The notes below the pieces were generated by a model. It saw only the letters and a program-made list of their open reading frames with translations, was not told where the DNA came from and ran no database searches. From assembly GCF_013283365.1 (NCBI RefSeq), contig NZ_WBYM01000001.1:434001-498000 (forward strand): DNA of 64,000 nucleotides. Reading direction: 5' to 3'. How positions within the stretch are numbered: position 1 is the stretch's first letter; each line of letters begins with the position of its first letter. The DNA comes from Marinobacterium sp. xm-d-530. Lineage in GTDB: Bacteria; Pseudomonadota; Gammaproteobacteria; Pseudomonadales; Balneatricaceae. The translations under genes were made by a program, and so were the position numbers. Of this stretch, positions 39,696-46,726 are shown in pieces.

Positions 39696-40070
39696 TTAAT
39701 CGCAAAAAACTGTTCCACCAATTTCTCTACAGCTAAAATTACTCCCTCCAATACTATTGAAGGTTGTACCTCCAATATTTGTGCTTGTTCCGTTAACATT
39801 GCCAATCTGATGAAACGTAGTATTTCCTATTTGACGAGAAGTACCTGATTGACCATTTATGTTGTGGAACTGCGTGCCACCAATGTTTCTTGAGGTTCCG
39901 TTAATATCCCCACTATGAAATGTAGTTCCACCAATATCTCTACTAGTGAAGCTCGTACCATCATCACAATTTGTAAACACTGAACCACCAATTTCTCTAG
40001 ACGTACAACCTGCCTCTACAGTCATAGAAGAAAGTGAGAAAGTTAATAACAACAGTACTGAATATTTCAT
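39696..40070 (-). CDS. Exported repeat protein with TSRxIGGTxF units
   Basis: This 124-residue protein has a signal peptide (MKYSVLLLLTFSLSSMTVEA) and then about six imperfect repeats of the form TSR-x-IGGT-x-FH with a period of roughly 15-20 residues. Examples are SREIGGSVF, SRDIGGTTFH, SRNIGGTQFH, SRQIGNTTFH, STNIGGTTF and CREIGGTVF. Cysteines cap both ends (AGCTS... and ...FSCREIGGTVFCD). The pattern suggests a small beta-solenoid or stacked-strand structure closed by disulfides. GAGGGG lies upstream of the ATG at 40070. Function unknown. Confidence 0.65.
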   Translation of the reverse strand: MKYSVLLLLTFSLSSMTVEAGCTSREIGGSVFTNCDDGTSFTSRDIGGTTFHSGDINGTSRNIGGTQFHNINGQSGTSRQIGNTTFHQIGNVNGTSTNIGGTTFNSIGGSNFSCREIGGTVFCD

Positions 40071-40266
40071 AATAGACCCCTCATAAATCCACACCTTAAG
40101 ATTAAACCCTATATGAAACACTAACAACAATAATATGCTAATTCGATAGAGGATTAATCAATCGAATTACCCAGACTATTCCGATTAAGATGACTGGATA
40201 TACCTTAGATCGTATTAAATTCTGCATGACACTAAAAAGTTCTCGCCTGATTGATATTTTCTTAAA

Positions 40267-40290
40267 TTTTTGTACCCTTTTTTTGTACCT
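40267..40290 (+). repeat. Right arm-type repeats of integrase 1
   Basis: TTTTTGTACCC (40267-40277) and TTTTTTTGTACCT (40278-40290) repeat the TTTTGTACC unit found near attL and stand 64-87 bp before the attachment core. The gene-free interval 40,071-40,556 otherwise holds only the junction and the hairpins described separately. Confidence 0.5.
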
Positions 40291-40353
40291 AACTATTCAG
40301 AAATTCTTTGCATTACAGAAGATTAGCGGGTTCTTATAACGATTCGTAGAATC

Positions 40354-40370
40354 ACCCGCCACCTCCACCA
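40354..40370 (+). other. Internal attachment site between islands 1 and 2
   Basis: ACCCGCCACCTCCACCA repeats the last 17 bases of tmRNA. The bases before it (GCGGGTTCT...AGAATCACCCGC) form an inverted repeat that resembles a degraded T-arm. It is the right end of island 1 and the left end of island 2. Confidence 0.8.
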
Positions 40371-40399
40371 AATTCAAATCTTAGATAGTCCTAAGAAGC

Positions 40400-40431
40400 C
40401 CTCAAGGCCTTGTAATATAAGGGCCTTGAGG
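40400..40431. repeat. Ten-base-pair inverted repeat at the left end of island 2
   Basis: The perfect arms CCTCAAGGCC / GGCCTTGAGG are separated by 12 bases. It lies 30 bp inside the junction. No T-run follows, so a protein-binding site or insulating hairpin is more likely than a terminator. Confidence 0.6.
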
Positions 40432-40484
40432 ATAACCTCCTTCCTATACCGTCCTCCAAAATCCACTACCAACCAGAAGATCTT

Positions 40485-40533
40485 GGGGGCTCATCAGGGG
40501 GCCTTTTAGATTGGCGACACATTAGAAGCCCCC
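40485..40533 (+). repeat. Left arm-type repeats of integrase 2
   Basis: GGGGGCT (40485-40491) and GGGGGCC (40497-40503) lie 12 bp apart start to start, with an inverted copy AGCCCCC at 40527-40533. The same pair with the same 12-bp spacing occurs at 63,370-63,388 near the right end. Confidence 0.5.
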
Positions 40534-40556
40534 AGATTATAAATTGGAGACTTCTC

Positions 40557-41744
40557 ATGCCCCTTACTGACATTCAAGCAAAAGCTGCCAAACCAAAAGA
40601 AAAAATCTACAGACTGTATGATGAAAAGGGGCTTTATCTAGAAGTAACTACAACTGGAAGAAAATACTGGAGATACAAATACCGATTCAGTGGTAAGGAG
40701 AAGAAACTAGCTATCGGGGTTTATCCGGAAGTATCTTTAAAAGCAGCCCGGCTTGAACATGAAAAAGCACGCCAATTATTAAGAGATGGTACAGATCCTA
40801 GCGCAGCCAAAAAGGCAAAACGAAACGGAGTACCAACAAAAGAATCAAACACGTTTGCAACTGTAGCTAGAGACTGGTTTCAAGCTCGTATGCATGACAA
40901 ATCAGAAGGGCATCAAAGACGAGTCACAAGAGCGATAGAAAACGACTTAATCCCAAGGCTGGGTCAACTAGATATTGGAAACATTGATACACCTACCCTA
41001 CTAGAAACTTTAAGAATCATTGAATCTAGGGGAGCTATAGAAACTGCGCATCGCACCAAGCAAATTGCCAGCCAAATATTTAATCACGCAAAGATTATTG
41101 GTAAAACAACTTCAAACCCAACTGAAGGACTTGAATCAGCACTCAAGACTCCGATTAAAAAACATTTTTCAGCAATAACAGAACCTAAAGAAGTAGGTAA
41201 GCTTTTAGTCGCTATTGAAGAGTACCCTGGATCAATTCATGTTAAGTCTGCACTAAAGCTCTCAGCTCTATGGTTTTGCCGCCCTGGTGAATTACGACAC
41301 CTAGAGTGGTCAAACATCAATCATGAAGAAGACCGAGTTGAGCTAGTTTCTGAAAAAACCAAACAACAGCACATCATTCCAATCTGTAGCCAAGCTAGAG
41401 TAATTCTAAATCAACTCGAAGCAATTAGAGGGAAATCAAAGTACATCTTTCCCTCTACTCGTGGCGCTTCTAGATGCATGTCAGAAAACACGCTGCGAGT
41501 GGCATTACGCTCAATGGGATATAGTAACGACCAGATGACTGCACACGGATTCAGAGCAATGGCACGAACCCTGCTAGACGAAGCCTTAGATTACAGGATA
41601 GAGTGGATTGAACAGCAACTAGCCCACGTCGTTAAAGACCCTAACGGACGCGCCTACAACCGCACCAAGCACCTAGCTCAAAGAACTGAGATGATGCAGC
41701 GCTGGGCTGACTATTTGGATGAATTAAAAAATGCAGCTAGATGA
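40557..41744 (+). CDS. P4-type tyrosine integrase of island 2
   Basis: This 395-residue integrase opens with the DUF4102 domain of P4/CP4-57-like integrases (LTDIQAKAAKPKEKIYRLYD, GLYLEVTTTGRKYWRYKYRF, LAIGVYPEVSLKAAR). The catalytic residues are seen in WFCRPGELRHLEW (Arg, about 243), MTAHGFRAMARTLLDE (His and Arg, about 330), QQLAHV and GRAYNRTKHL (Tyr, about 367). Enzymes of this class commonly target tRNA and tmRNA genes. It starts about 190 bp from the internal att site. Its last 14 bases overlap the next gene. Confidence 0.94.
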   Translation: MPLTDIQAKAAKPKEKIYRLYDEKGLYLEVTTTGRKYWRYKYRFSGKEKKLAIGVYPEVSLKAARLEHEKARQLLRDGTDPSAAKKAKRNGVPTKESNTFATVARDWFQARMHDKSEGHQRRVTRAIENDLIPRLGQLDIGNIDTPTLLETLRIIESRGAIETAHRTKQIASQIFNHAKIIGKTTSNPTEGLESALKTPIKKHFSAITEPKEVGKLLVAIEEYPGSIHVKSALKLSALWFCRPGELRHLEWSNINHEEDRVELVSEKTKQQHIIPICSQARVILNQLEAIRGKSKYIFPSTRGASRCMSENTLRVALRSMGYSNDQMTAHGFRAMARTLLDEALDYRIEWIEQQLAHVVKDPNGRAYNRTKHLAQRTEMMQRWADYLDELKNAAR

Positions 41745-42408
41745 TTTAACACCTCTCGCAGTCTACTGTGAAAATGAAAAGCTGATCTACCGCCAAGTTC
41801 TGGCTAAAGCTTTAGCTGGCAAAGTTGAGCTTTACTATGTTTTCGATCGCTGGGCCGAAGTCACTTACGTACTCGAAGAGGACTTCATCAACGGCACTGT
41901 AACTGATAAAAACTTTCGCGAAGCACCTAGCTGCGTTGAAAAATCCTACAACATTTGCGATTTCATACTACTCACCGATGGTTATCTGAAGGGCTTATGG
42001 AAAGCCGAAAACGACGGCAACAACAGATTGTACTTTGAAGAGCTTTTTGATCTTGGCACCCCAGACGGTTATGTACTGGCGAGTTTAAATCGAGAATCAG
42101 ATGATGATGCCATCACTGACAATCTATTTATCAACCCAAATCCAGCTACATCTATTGCTAAAGATCTGGTTTCAGAAAACACCCCAACAAAGCCATCTAC
42201 AACTTCGTTAAAAGTGATTGGCTTATTAATGCACCACCTAGCTAAGAGCCCCAAATACGCATCAGGCACAAGCCCCAACAAGAGTCAGATTAAAGAGCTA
42301 TTATTAGAGCTAGCCGTTGAGTTGGACGTTAACAATTACGGCCTAAGCAAAGTCGATGAACGCCTGCTAGCTGAAGCCATGAAGTACCTGGAGACACAAA
42401 AGAACTAA
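41731..42408 (+). CDS. Hypothetical protein downstream of integrase 2
   Basis: This 225-residue protein starts inside the integrase 3' end. The N-terminal half (residues 1-115) is strand-rich with many aromatic residues. A Pro/Thr linker follows, and then a helical C-terminal domain (KVIGLLMHHLAKSPKYASG, then KSQIKELLLELAVELDVNNY). The C-terminal part resembles helical tails seen in other satellite-associated ORFs. I cannot name the family. Position between integrase and alpA suggests a role in integration control or replication. Confidence 0.55.
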   Translation: MQLDDLTPLAVYCENEKLIYRQVLAKALAGKVELYYVFDRWAEVTYVLEEDFINGTVTDKNFREAPSCVEKSYNICDFILLTDGYLKGLWKAENDGNNRLYFEELFDLGTPDGYVLASLNRESDDDAITDNLFINPNPATSIAKDLVSENTPTKPSTTSLKVIGLLMHHLAKSPKYASGTSPNKSQIKELLLELAVELDVNNYGLSKVDERLLAEAMKYLETQKN

Positions 42409-42530
42409 ATAGGAATTTCCCCACCTGGGGAATCCTCTTCCCCCACCTGTGAGGGAGCAATACCTCTAAAAATTTGTAATGCACCTACGCCGAACGAACG
42501 GCGCAACTTAAAAAGGAAAAGGTGCATATC

Positions 42531-42725
42531 ATGCCTAAACTACTAAAGCTCAAAGACGTAATCGCCGCTACTGGCCTATCACGTTCATACATCTACCATC
42601 TTGCTCAGCAAGGTGCATTCCCTAAACCAATCAAACTTAGCGAACGCTCAAGCGCTTGGGTGCAATCAGAACTAGAAGAGTGGATTGATTCTCGTATCGC
42701 CCTTCGTGATCAGGAGGTAGCGTAA
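42531..42725 (+). CDS. alpA: AlpA-family excisionase/regulator
   Basis: This 64-residue MerR-like helix-turn-helix protein matches AlpA (MPKLLKLKDVIAATGLSRSY, then IYHLAQQGAFPKPIKLSERS and WVQSELEEWIDSRIA). AlpA proteins in P4-like elements activate integrase expression or act as excisionases. The ATG at 42531 follows AAGGAAAAGG; a GTG at 42522 is possible. The stop overlaps the next gene by one base. The three 22-bp repeats near attR are plausible binding sites, which is inference. Confidence 0.85.
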   Translation: MPKLLKLKDVIAATGLSRSYIYHLAQQGAFPKPIKLSERSSAWVQSELEEWIDSRIALRDQEVA

Positions 42726-44146
42726 TGAACTCACTAAATACAAACATTGCTGCAACCAACAACGATCTAGAACTATCTAACCACAATCAGACTGAAATGC
42801 TAGAAGGTAAACATGACTCCATGATCGCAGAGCTGATCATCCAAGAGCATGGCGAAAATATCATCTTCGATAACAGCAAAAAACAATGGCGTGTGTTCAG
42901 CAATGGCACTTGGATCGGAGCTGAAGATGCTAGAAGAATGCTTGTGGCCTTCCACAAGGAGATCATCTCTAACATCGCCGATTACAAGTACCCACATCTG
43001 AACATTGTGGATGAGAAATGGCTGACTAGTGCCATGAACACTAACAAGATCGCAGCTGTACGCAAAATAATTGAAGAGGAAAAAGCACTTAGTATGGATA
43101 AGCTAGATGCTGACCATAATCTGATTGGCATTCAAGATCAGGTGTACGACATTGCTGAGGTCTCAATTAGACCAGCCCTCGCTAGTGACCTTGTAATGAA
43201 GTCACTGGGTACAACCTACGACCCTGACGCGGAGTGTCCAAAGTGGGAAGACTTCCTGAAAACAGCGATGCAAGACGATAAAGAGATGATCGATTACCTG
43301 CAACGCCTTGTTGGGTACTTCCTGACAGCAAGCTACAAAGAGCAAGAAATCTATTACTTCTTTGGAGCAGGTGCCAATGGCAAATCGACATTCCTAGATC
43401 TCATAACAGCCCTCCTAGGCAATTACAGCACAAAGGTTTCTTCCGACAGTTTCATGAAGAAGCGCAGTGGAACCCTAAACCTAGGAGCTCAATCAAGCAT
43501 GGCGATGCTAGCTGGAACACGACTAGCGATTACAGACGAAACCAACGATGGCGACACTGCTTTTGATGTGCAGAGTCTAAAATCGATCTCTGGTGACGCT
43601 CGATTAACGGGCCGATTCCTCCGCTCTAACTGGATCACCTTCGATAACACAGTGAAATTAGTGATGTACGGTAACGACAAGCCATACGGAAACATCAATG
43701 ATGAGGGATTCTGGCGTCGATTCCGTTTCATCCACTTCGACTATGTTGTACCTAAAGCAGACCGAGACCCCAACCTCCTTGTGAAGCTCAAGGACGAGCT
43801 ACCAGGCATTCTTAACTGGGCCCTTAAAGGATTGTCTGATTGGCAAGAAAATGGCCTACAGACACCCCAGAAGATCCTAGAGGAATGCGAGCAGTACAGG
43901 GTTGATCTAGATTCGGTTACAGAGTTCCTGACTGAGAACACTGTAGAGAAACTAGGGAGCAGACTGCCGATCAAACAGCTGTTTGAACGTTACACAGAAT
44001 GGTGCGAAACCAACCTTAAGTCCGCTGAGTCCAAGCAAGGCTTTAGCAAGCGAGCACGTTGGTACTTCGAGACCCACATGAAAGGCAAAGTTAAAGATTT
44101 CCGAACTAACAAAGACCGAGGCTACGAGGGTGTTCAACTCTGCTAA
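42725..44146 (+). CDS. D5/SF3-type helicase of the phage/plasmid primase family
   Basis: This 473-residue protein carries an SF3 helicase module: Walker A FFGAGANGKSTFLDL (about residue 215), Walker B-like LAITDETNDGD, and the motif-C region VKLVMYGNDKPYGNINDEGF with the arginine finger WRRFRFIHFD. The D5_N domain precedes it and a winged-helix tail (FLTENTVEKLGSRLPIKQLF) follows. It lacks the long N-terminal primase domain of P4 alpha protein, so primase activity is doubtful. It probably unwinds DNA at the element's origin. Co-translated with alpA. Confidence 0.88.
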   Translation: MNSLNTNIAATNNDLELSNHNQTEMLEGKHDSMIAELIIQEHGENIIFDNSKKQWRVFSNGTWIGAEDARRMLVAFHKEIISNIADYKYPHLNIVDEKWLTSAMNTNKIAAVRKIIEEEKALSMDKLDADHNLIGIQDQVYDIAEVSIRPALASDLVMKSLGTTYDPDAECPKWEDFLKTAMQDDKEMIDYLQRLVGYFLTASYKEQEIYYFFGAGANGKSTFLDLITALLGNYSTKVSSDSFMKKRSGTLNLGAQSSMAMLAGTRLAITDETNDGDTAFDVQSLKSISGDARLTGRFLRSNWITFDNTVKLVMYGNDKPYGNINDEGFWRRFRFIHFDYVVPKADRDPNLLVKLKDELPGILNWALKGLSDWQENGLQTPQKILEECEQYRVDLDSVTEFLTENTVEKLGSRLPIKQLFERYTEWCETNLKSAESKQGFSKRARWYFETHMKGKVKDFRTNKDRGYEGVQLC

Positions 44147-44269
44147 GAGTTGGATCTAGGTGACGGGTGTGACACGAGTGACAGCAATCGACAGTTAACT
44201 TTTTGTGAGGTACAAGCTGGAAACTGCTGCCACTCCACCCTCAACTAACACCTTCTGGGTATCAATATC

Positions 44270-44295
44270 TTATATGTTATTTAAATAACATATAA
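44270..44295. repeat. 26-bp perfect palindrome upstream of the Rep-like gene
   Basis: Each half is TTATATGTTATTT or its complement, giving 26 bp of perfect symmetry. It lies between the SF3 helicase gene and the next ORF. A second small palindrome ATAGAT-ttg-ATCTAT lies at 44,322-44,336. They are likely operator or origin elements. Confidence 0.6.
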
Positions 44296-44389
44296 AAACA
44301 CTTTAAAAACAGTTACTTAATATAGATTTGATCTATGAGGATTATCGATTTTTGTGATCGAAATCTATTGAAACTATAGGAATTTATTT

Positions 44390-44887
44390 ATGACCAGCAT
44401 GATTGAACTTAAACAGAAACTAGGGGATCTAGACTCAAACGAGCACTACGAGATCCTAGTAAACAAAAAGAAAAATGAAAAGACGCCTCCCTTTCTAGTT
44501 ATAGGGAATGGCAAAGCATCGAAGGAATTTCCTGAAGATGTAGCCATCGATGCTATTGGAGTATTGAGCAAGTTATCACCCAAACAGATGGGTATCGTGA
44601 TTGACCTGAAAGACATACTTGTAAACCAAAATATTTGGAACTTCTATAGAAAGCGTCGAGTACACAATCCTAATCTGATCGTTCTAGATAAAAACAAAGA
44701 GAACGAGCTTCACAAGAGTATCAGAACTAGGATGAGTGATAACAAAAATGGGGCAAAGCTTCAGGAACTAGAGGTACTGCAGCAAATAAAGCCTGGTACT
44801 TACATGCTTAACCCTTACATGTTTATACCGCCCTATGAATTTAAGCGGGTTGCACAGATTTGGAAGGACATGAAAACAACATCATAA
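44390..44887 (+). CDS. Possible RepL-like winged-helix protein
   Basis: This 165-residue basic protein has no motif that fixes a function. Its C-terminal segment (QIKPGTYMLNPYMFIPP followed by YEFKRVAQIWKDM) resembles the end of RepL-type and related plasmid replication proteins, where MINP-type motifs follow a winged helix. The middle part (IGVLSKLSPKQMGIVIDLKD) would be the helical region. It follows the helicase gene after palindromes that look like an origin or operator, which supports a replication or copy-control role. Confidence in function is low. Confidence 0.45.
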   Translation: MTSMIELKQKLGDLDSNEHYEILVNKKKNEKTPPFLVIGNGKASKEFPEDVAIDAIGVLSKLSPKQMGIVIDLKDILVNQNIWNFYRKRRVHNPNLIVLDKNKENELHKSIRTRMSDNKNGAKLQELEVLQQIKPGTYMLNPYMFIPPYEFKRVAQIWKDMKTTS

Positions 44888-44910
44888 CCCCCCTAAACTA
44901 GTGGTCAGAT

Positions 44911-45021
44911 TTACCCCGTGTCGTTGCGTCGGAACTAGAAGCACCCGAGCGAAGCGAAGTGCTTCGATGTTCCGTAAGCAAAAGACTAAGGGGTAAAGAT
45001 GACGAAGCCTCGGCAGAGGCT
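44911..45021 (+). other. Structured element, copy 1
   Basis: A long nested hairpin: TTACCCC (44911-44917) with GGGGTAA (44990-44996), TTGC with GCAA, CGGAAC (44930-44935) with GTTCCG (44969-44974), GAAGCAC (44938-44944) with GTGCTTC (44959-44965), and the loop containing AGCGAAGCGA. A second hairpin AGCCTC-ggca-GAGGCT follows at 45006-45021. The surrounding gene-free interval 44,888-45,622 also holds a run of nine Gs at 45,245 and the 13-bp direct repeat TATAAGTAATACC at 45,278 and 45,391. Confidence 0.6.
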
Positions 45022-45417
45022 GAGAACGTTCTTATGGCTATGCCATCTATCCTGAAAAAATCAAAAACACCCTACTAGTTCCTGTTCATAAAACTAAGGA
45101 GTAAATATCTGATGCCGAGCAAGCATCATTTCCAATGGTGCTTGTAAAGGTATCCAGCAAGCGAAGCGCGGTAGCTAGGTGTAACTCAACCCCTAGTTCA
45201 CAGATTCCTGCCACTCTTTAAATACAGCCATTTGATATGCTTATGGGGGGGGGCATTTGTATTAATTATATTTTTTCTATAAGTAATACCCACTTACTAA
45301 ACGCGAGCAATTTTCCGTATGGCCGGTCCCGCCTGAACACTGTGCTGAGCAGTCATGTCCAAGTGGTGAACCCCTATAAGAGATCAAAGATATAAGTAAT
45401 ACCAAATTTGGCGCTTA

Positions 45418-45466
45418 ACGTATGGCAGGTTCAGGCTGGCACTGAAGGGGATCTAGGTCGTTAATG
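45418..45466 (+). repeat. Direct repeat flanking the lipoprotein gene, left copy
   Basis: This 49-base segment starts ACGTATGGC and includes GCACTGAAGGGGA (45439-45451). It is about 80% identical to 46,324-46,370 in the same orientation, on the other side of the gene. Confidence 0.6.
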
Positions 45467-45622
45467 TCACGACAGAATTTTAAAAGTGTAAACGCGCAAT
45501 TGCGCACTTTGTCGAGTATCAGAAGTTCGCTAGGTAGCGTAGAAATGGGGCTGGGGGAGTGTCAAAGTTTTGGCAATTAAGGGAGCGGCTAGGGGCTGCC
45601 GCTTCCCTTTATTGTTTCGAAA

Positions 45623-46249
45623 TTACTTATTCAGGAAGAAACCCCCACTGGTATTTTCCCAAGGACCACCTGAGAAGTTCATCGTCAGACGACGATCGAT
45701 CTCACCGGCGAATAGCAGATAGGTGTAACCATCGATATCAACACCCGGCGCCATCACTAAACCTTCACCGCGGACCTTATATTTAATCGGTTGGACTGCG
45801 TTGGGCGCTAGCATAAAGTTGATTCCCTGCAGTGCGTTTTGGAAGCGATCGAACTCCGTGCCATTTGCTAGCTCGATGCGGTAGAGATCATTGTGCACGT
45901 ATGAATCAGTCACGCTGACATACCAAGGGGCTGATACCTGTGTCCCGCTCATCGGCATCTGCCCCTCGATCAATAGATTGATACCCATATCGGTATTTTC
46001 CAACTCGATATCGTCGATATCCATAAAGTCTTCAACAGTGGCAATAATCTGATCAAGCTCAGCGCGCTGCTCAGCGTCTAGCTCCGACATCAAAGAGAAC
46101 TCAGCTTCAAAAGAGATAGTTGACAGCTCGCCTTGCCCCACGGATCTTATCTCATCTGTCTTGAGGGTCACTTCGAGCTTATCGGCGTTACAGCCGGCTA
46201 AAACACCCAGCAGTGTAAGCAGAGAGAGGGGTTTTATAGCGTGTTTCAT
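45623..46249 (-). CDS. Putative lipoprotein of island 2
   Basis: This 208-residue protein has a lipobox signal peptide (MKHAIKPLSLLTLLGVLAGC). The mature part begins with a helical acidic segment (LDAEQRAELDQIIATVEDFM) within a strand-rich domain and ends in YTYLLFAGEIDRRLTMNFSG. GGAGG four bases before the ATG fixes the start at 46249. Its codon use looks more GC-rich than its neighbours, similar to the core genome. It is flanked by direct repeats and structured elements, as if carried as a unit. Function unknown. Confidence 0.65.
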   Translation of the reverse strand: MKHAIKPLSLLTLLGVLAGCNADKLEVTLKTDEIRSVGQGELSTISFEAEFSLMSELDAEQRAELDQIIATVEDFMDIDDIELENTDMGINLLIEGQMPMSGTQVSAPWYVSVTDSYVHNDLYRIELANGTEFDRFQNALQGINFMLAPNAVQPIKYKVRGEGLVMAPGVDIDGYTYLLFAGEIDRRLTMNFSGGPWENTSGGFFLNK

Positions 46250-46323
46250 GTGGCCTCCGTTTTTATTCTTGTGAATGCTTACGGGGCCTAACACGAAATG
46301 GACTTACCAAAAGGAGGGGTTCT

Positions 46324-46370
46324 ACGTATAGCGGTCCTTGCTAGCACTGAAGGGGAACTAGGGAGTAATG
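46324..46370 (+). repeat. Direct repeat flanking the lipoprotein gene, right copy
   Basis: ACGTATAGC...GCACTGAAGGGGA...CTAGG...TAATG matches the copy at 45,418-45,466. The interval 46,250-46,726 has no other recognisable gene and also contains structured element copy 2. Confidence 0.6.
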
Positions 46371-46507
46371 GTTAGGAAGTATGTACCAGGGGCATATCCC
46401 CTAGTTTTGATAACAGTCCAACATTAACAGCCAGGCAAAATCGTTCCATTTTTCTTCAAGTTAAAATAAAAACAAAACTAAACTTCAGAACAAGGAAGTA
46501 AGGCTGT

Positions 46508-46616
46508 TCATCTCGTTACTGAGCGCTGGAGCAGTAGAGTAGTTAGCGAAGCGACACGAAGCTACGCCACTCCATAAGCGTGAAGTATAAGAGATGATGA
46601 CACTCCGTTAGGAGTG
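46508..46616 (+). other. Structured element, copy 2
   Basis: Outer stem TCATCTC (46508-46514) / GAGATGA (46591-46597), middle stem TGGAG (46527-46531) / CTCCA (46570-46574) with CGC / GCG, and a weaker inner GTAG / CTAC around a loop containing AGCGAAGCGA. The hairpin CACTCC-gtta-GGAGTG (46601-46616) follows. Layout, loop and the AGATGAYGA spacer match copy 1 at 44,911, whereas the stem bases differ. Confidence 0.55.
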
Positions 46617-46726
46617 GCAAACATCGATTTAGGGTTCGGACACCGCATTCCAAACGAGCAAAAGCTGCAACGTTCAGATTCGCCACCACACAGGATACCT
46701 TCCCGATTGCCCACCTTTAGACCATT

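Larger units (their letters stand above)
31866..40370. mobile_element. Island 1, integrated at ssrA (8.5 kb)
   Basis: Bounded by the tmRNA 3' end and a 17-bp copy of it at 40,354-40,370. It contains a tyrosine integrase next to the left end, a family-A-polymerase-like replicase candidate, an RTX-type protein, a resolvase and three small exported proteins. Base composition is more AT-rich than the core on its left. Candidate integrase arm sites (TTTTGTACC) are found near both ends. No conjugation or phage structural genes are seen. Confidence 0.8.

Noticed and set aside
40321-40370. Partial tRNA or second tmRNA fragment before the internal att site
   Set aside because: Only the 17-base 3' end matches tmRNA. 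The upstream part forms an inverted repeat but no cloverleaf or T-loop consensus.
44911-45021. Retron msr-msd RNA
   Set aside because: No reverse transcriptase frame lies nearby, and the inverted flanks typical of msr/msd were not found.
45245-45253. Run of nine Gs as a phase-variation tract
   Set aside because: It is not inside a coding frame or at promoter spacing of any supported gene, so there is nothing evident for it to switch.
46286-46377. Integron attC-like pair GCCTAAC ... GTTAGGA around the right direct repeat
   Set aside because: The final core base does not fit GTTRRRY, the inner arms do not pair well, the left copy lacks a matching pair, and no integron integrase is present.
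44888-46726. Insertion sequence carrying the lipoprotein gene
   Set aside because: The flanking repeats are direct and imperfect, there is no transposase frame and no clear target-site duplication.
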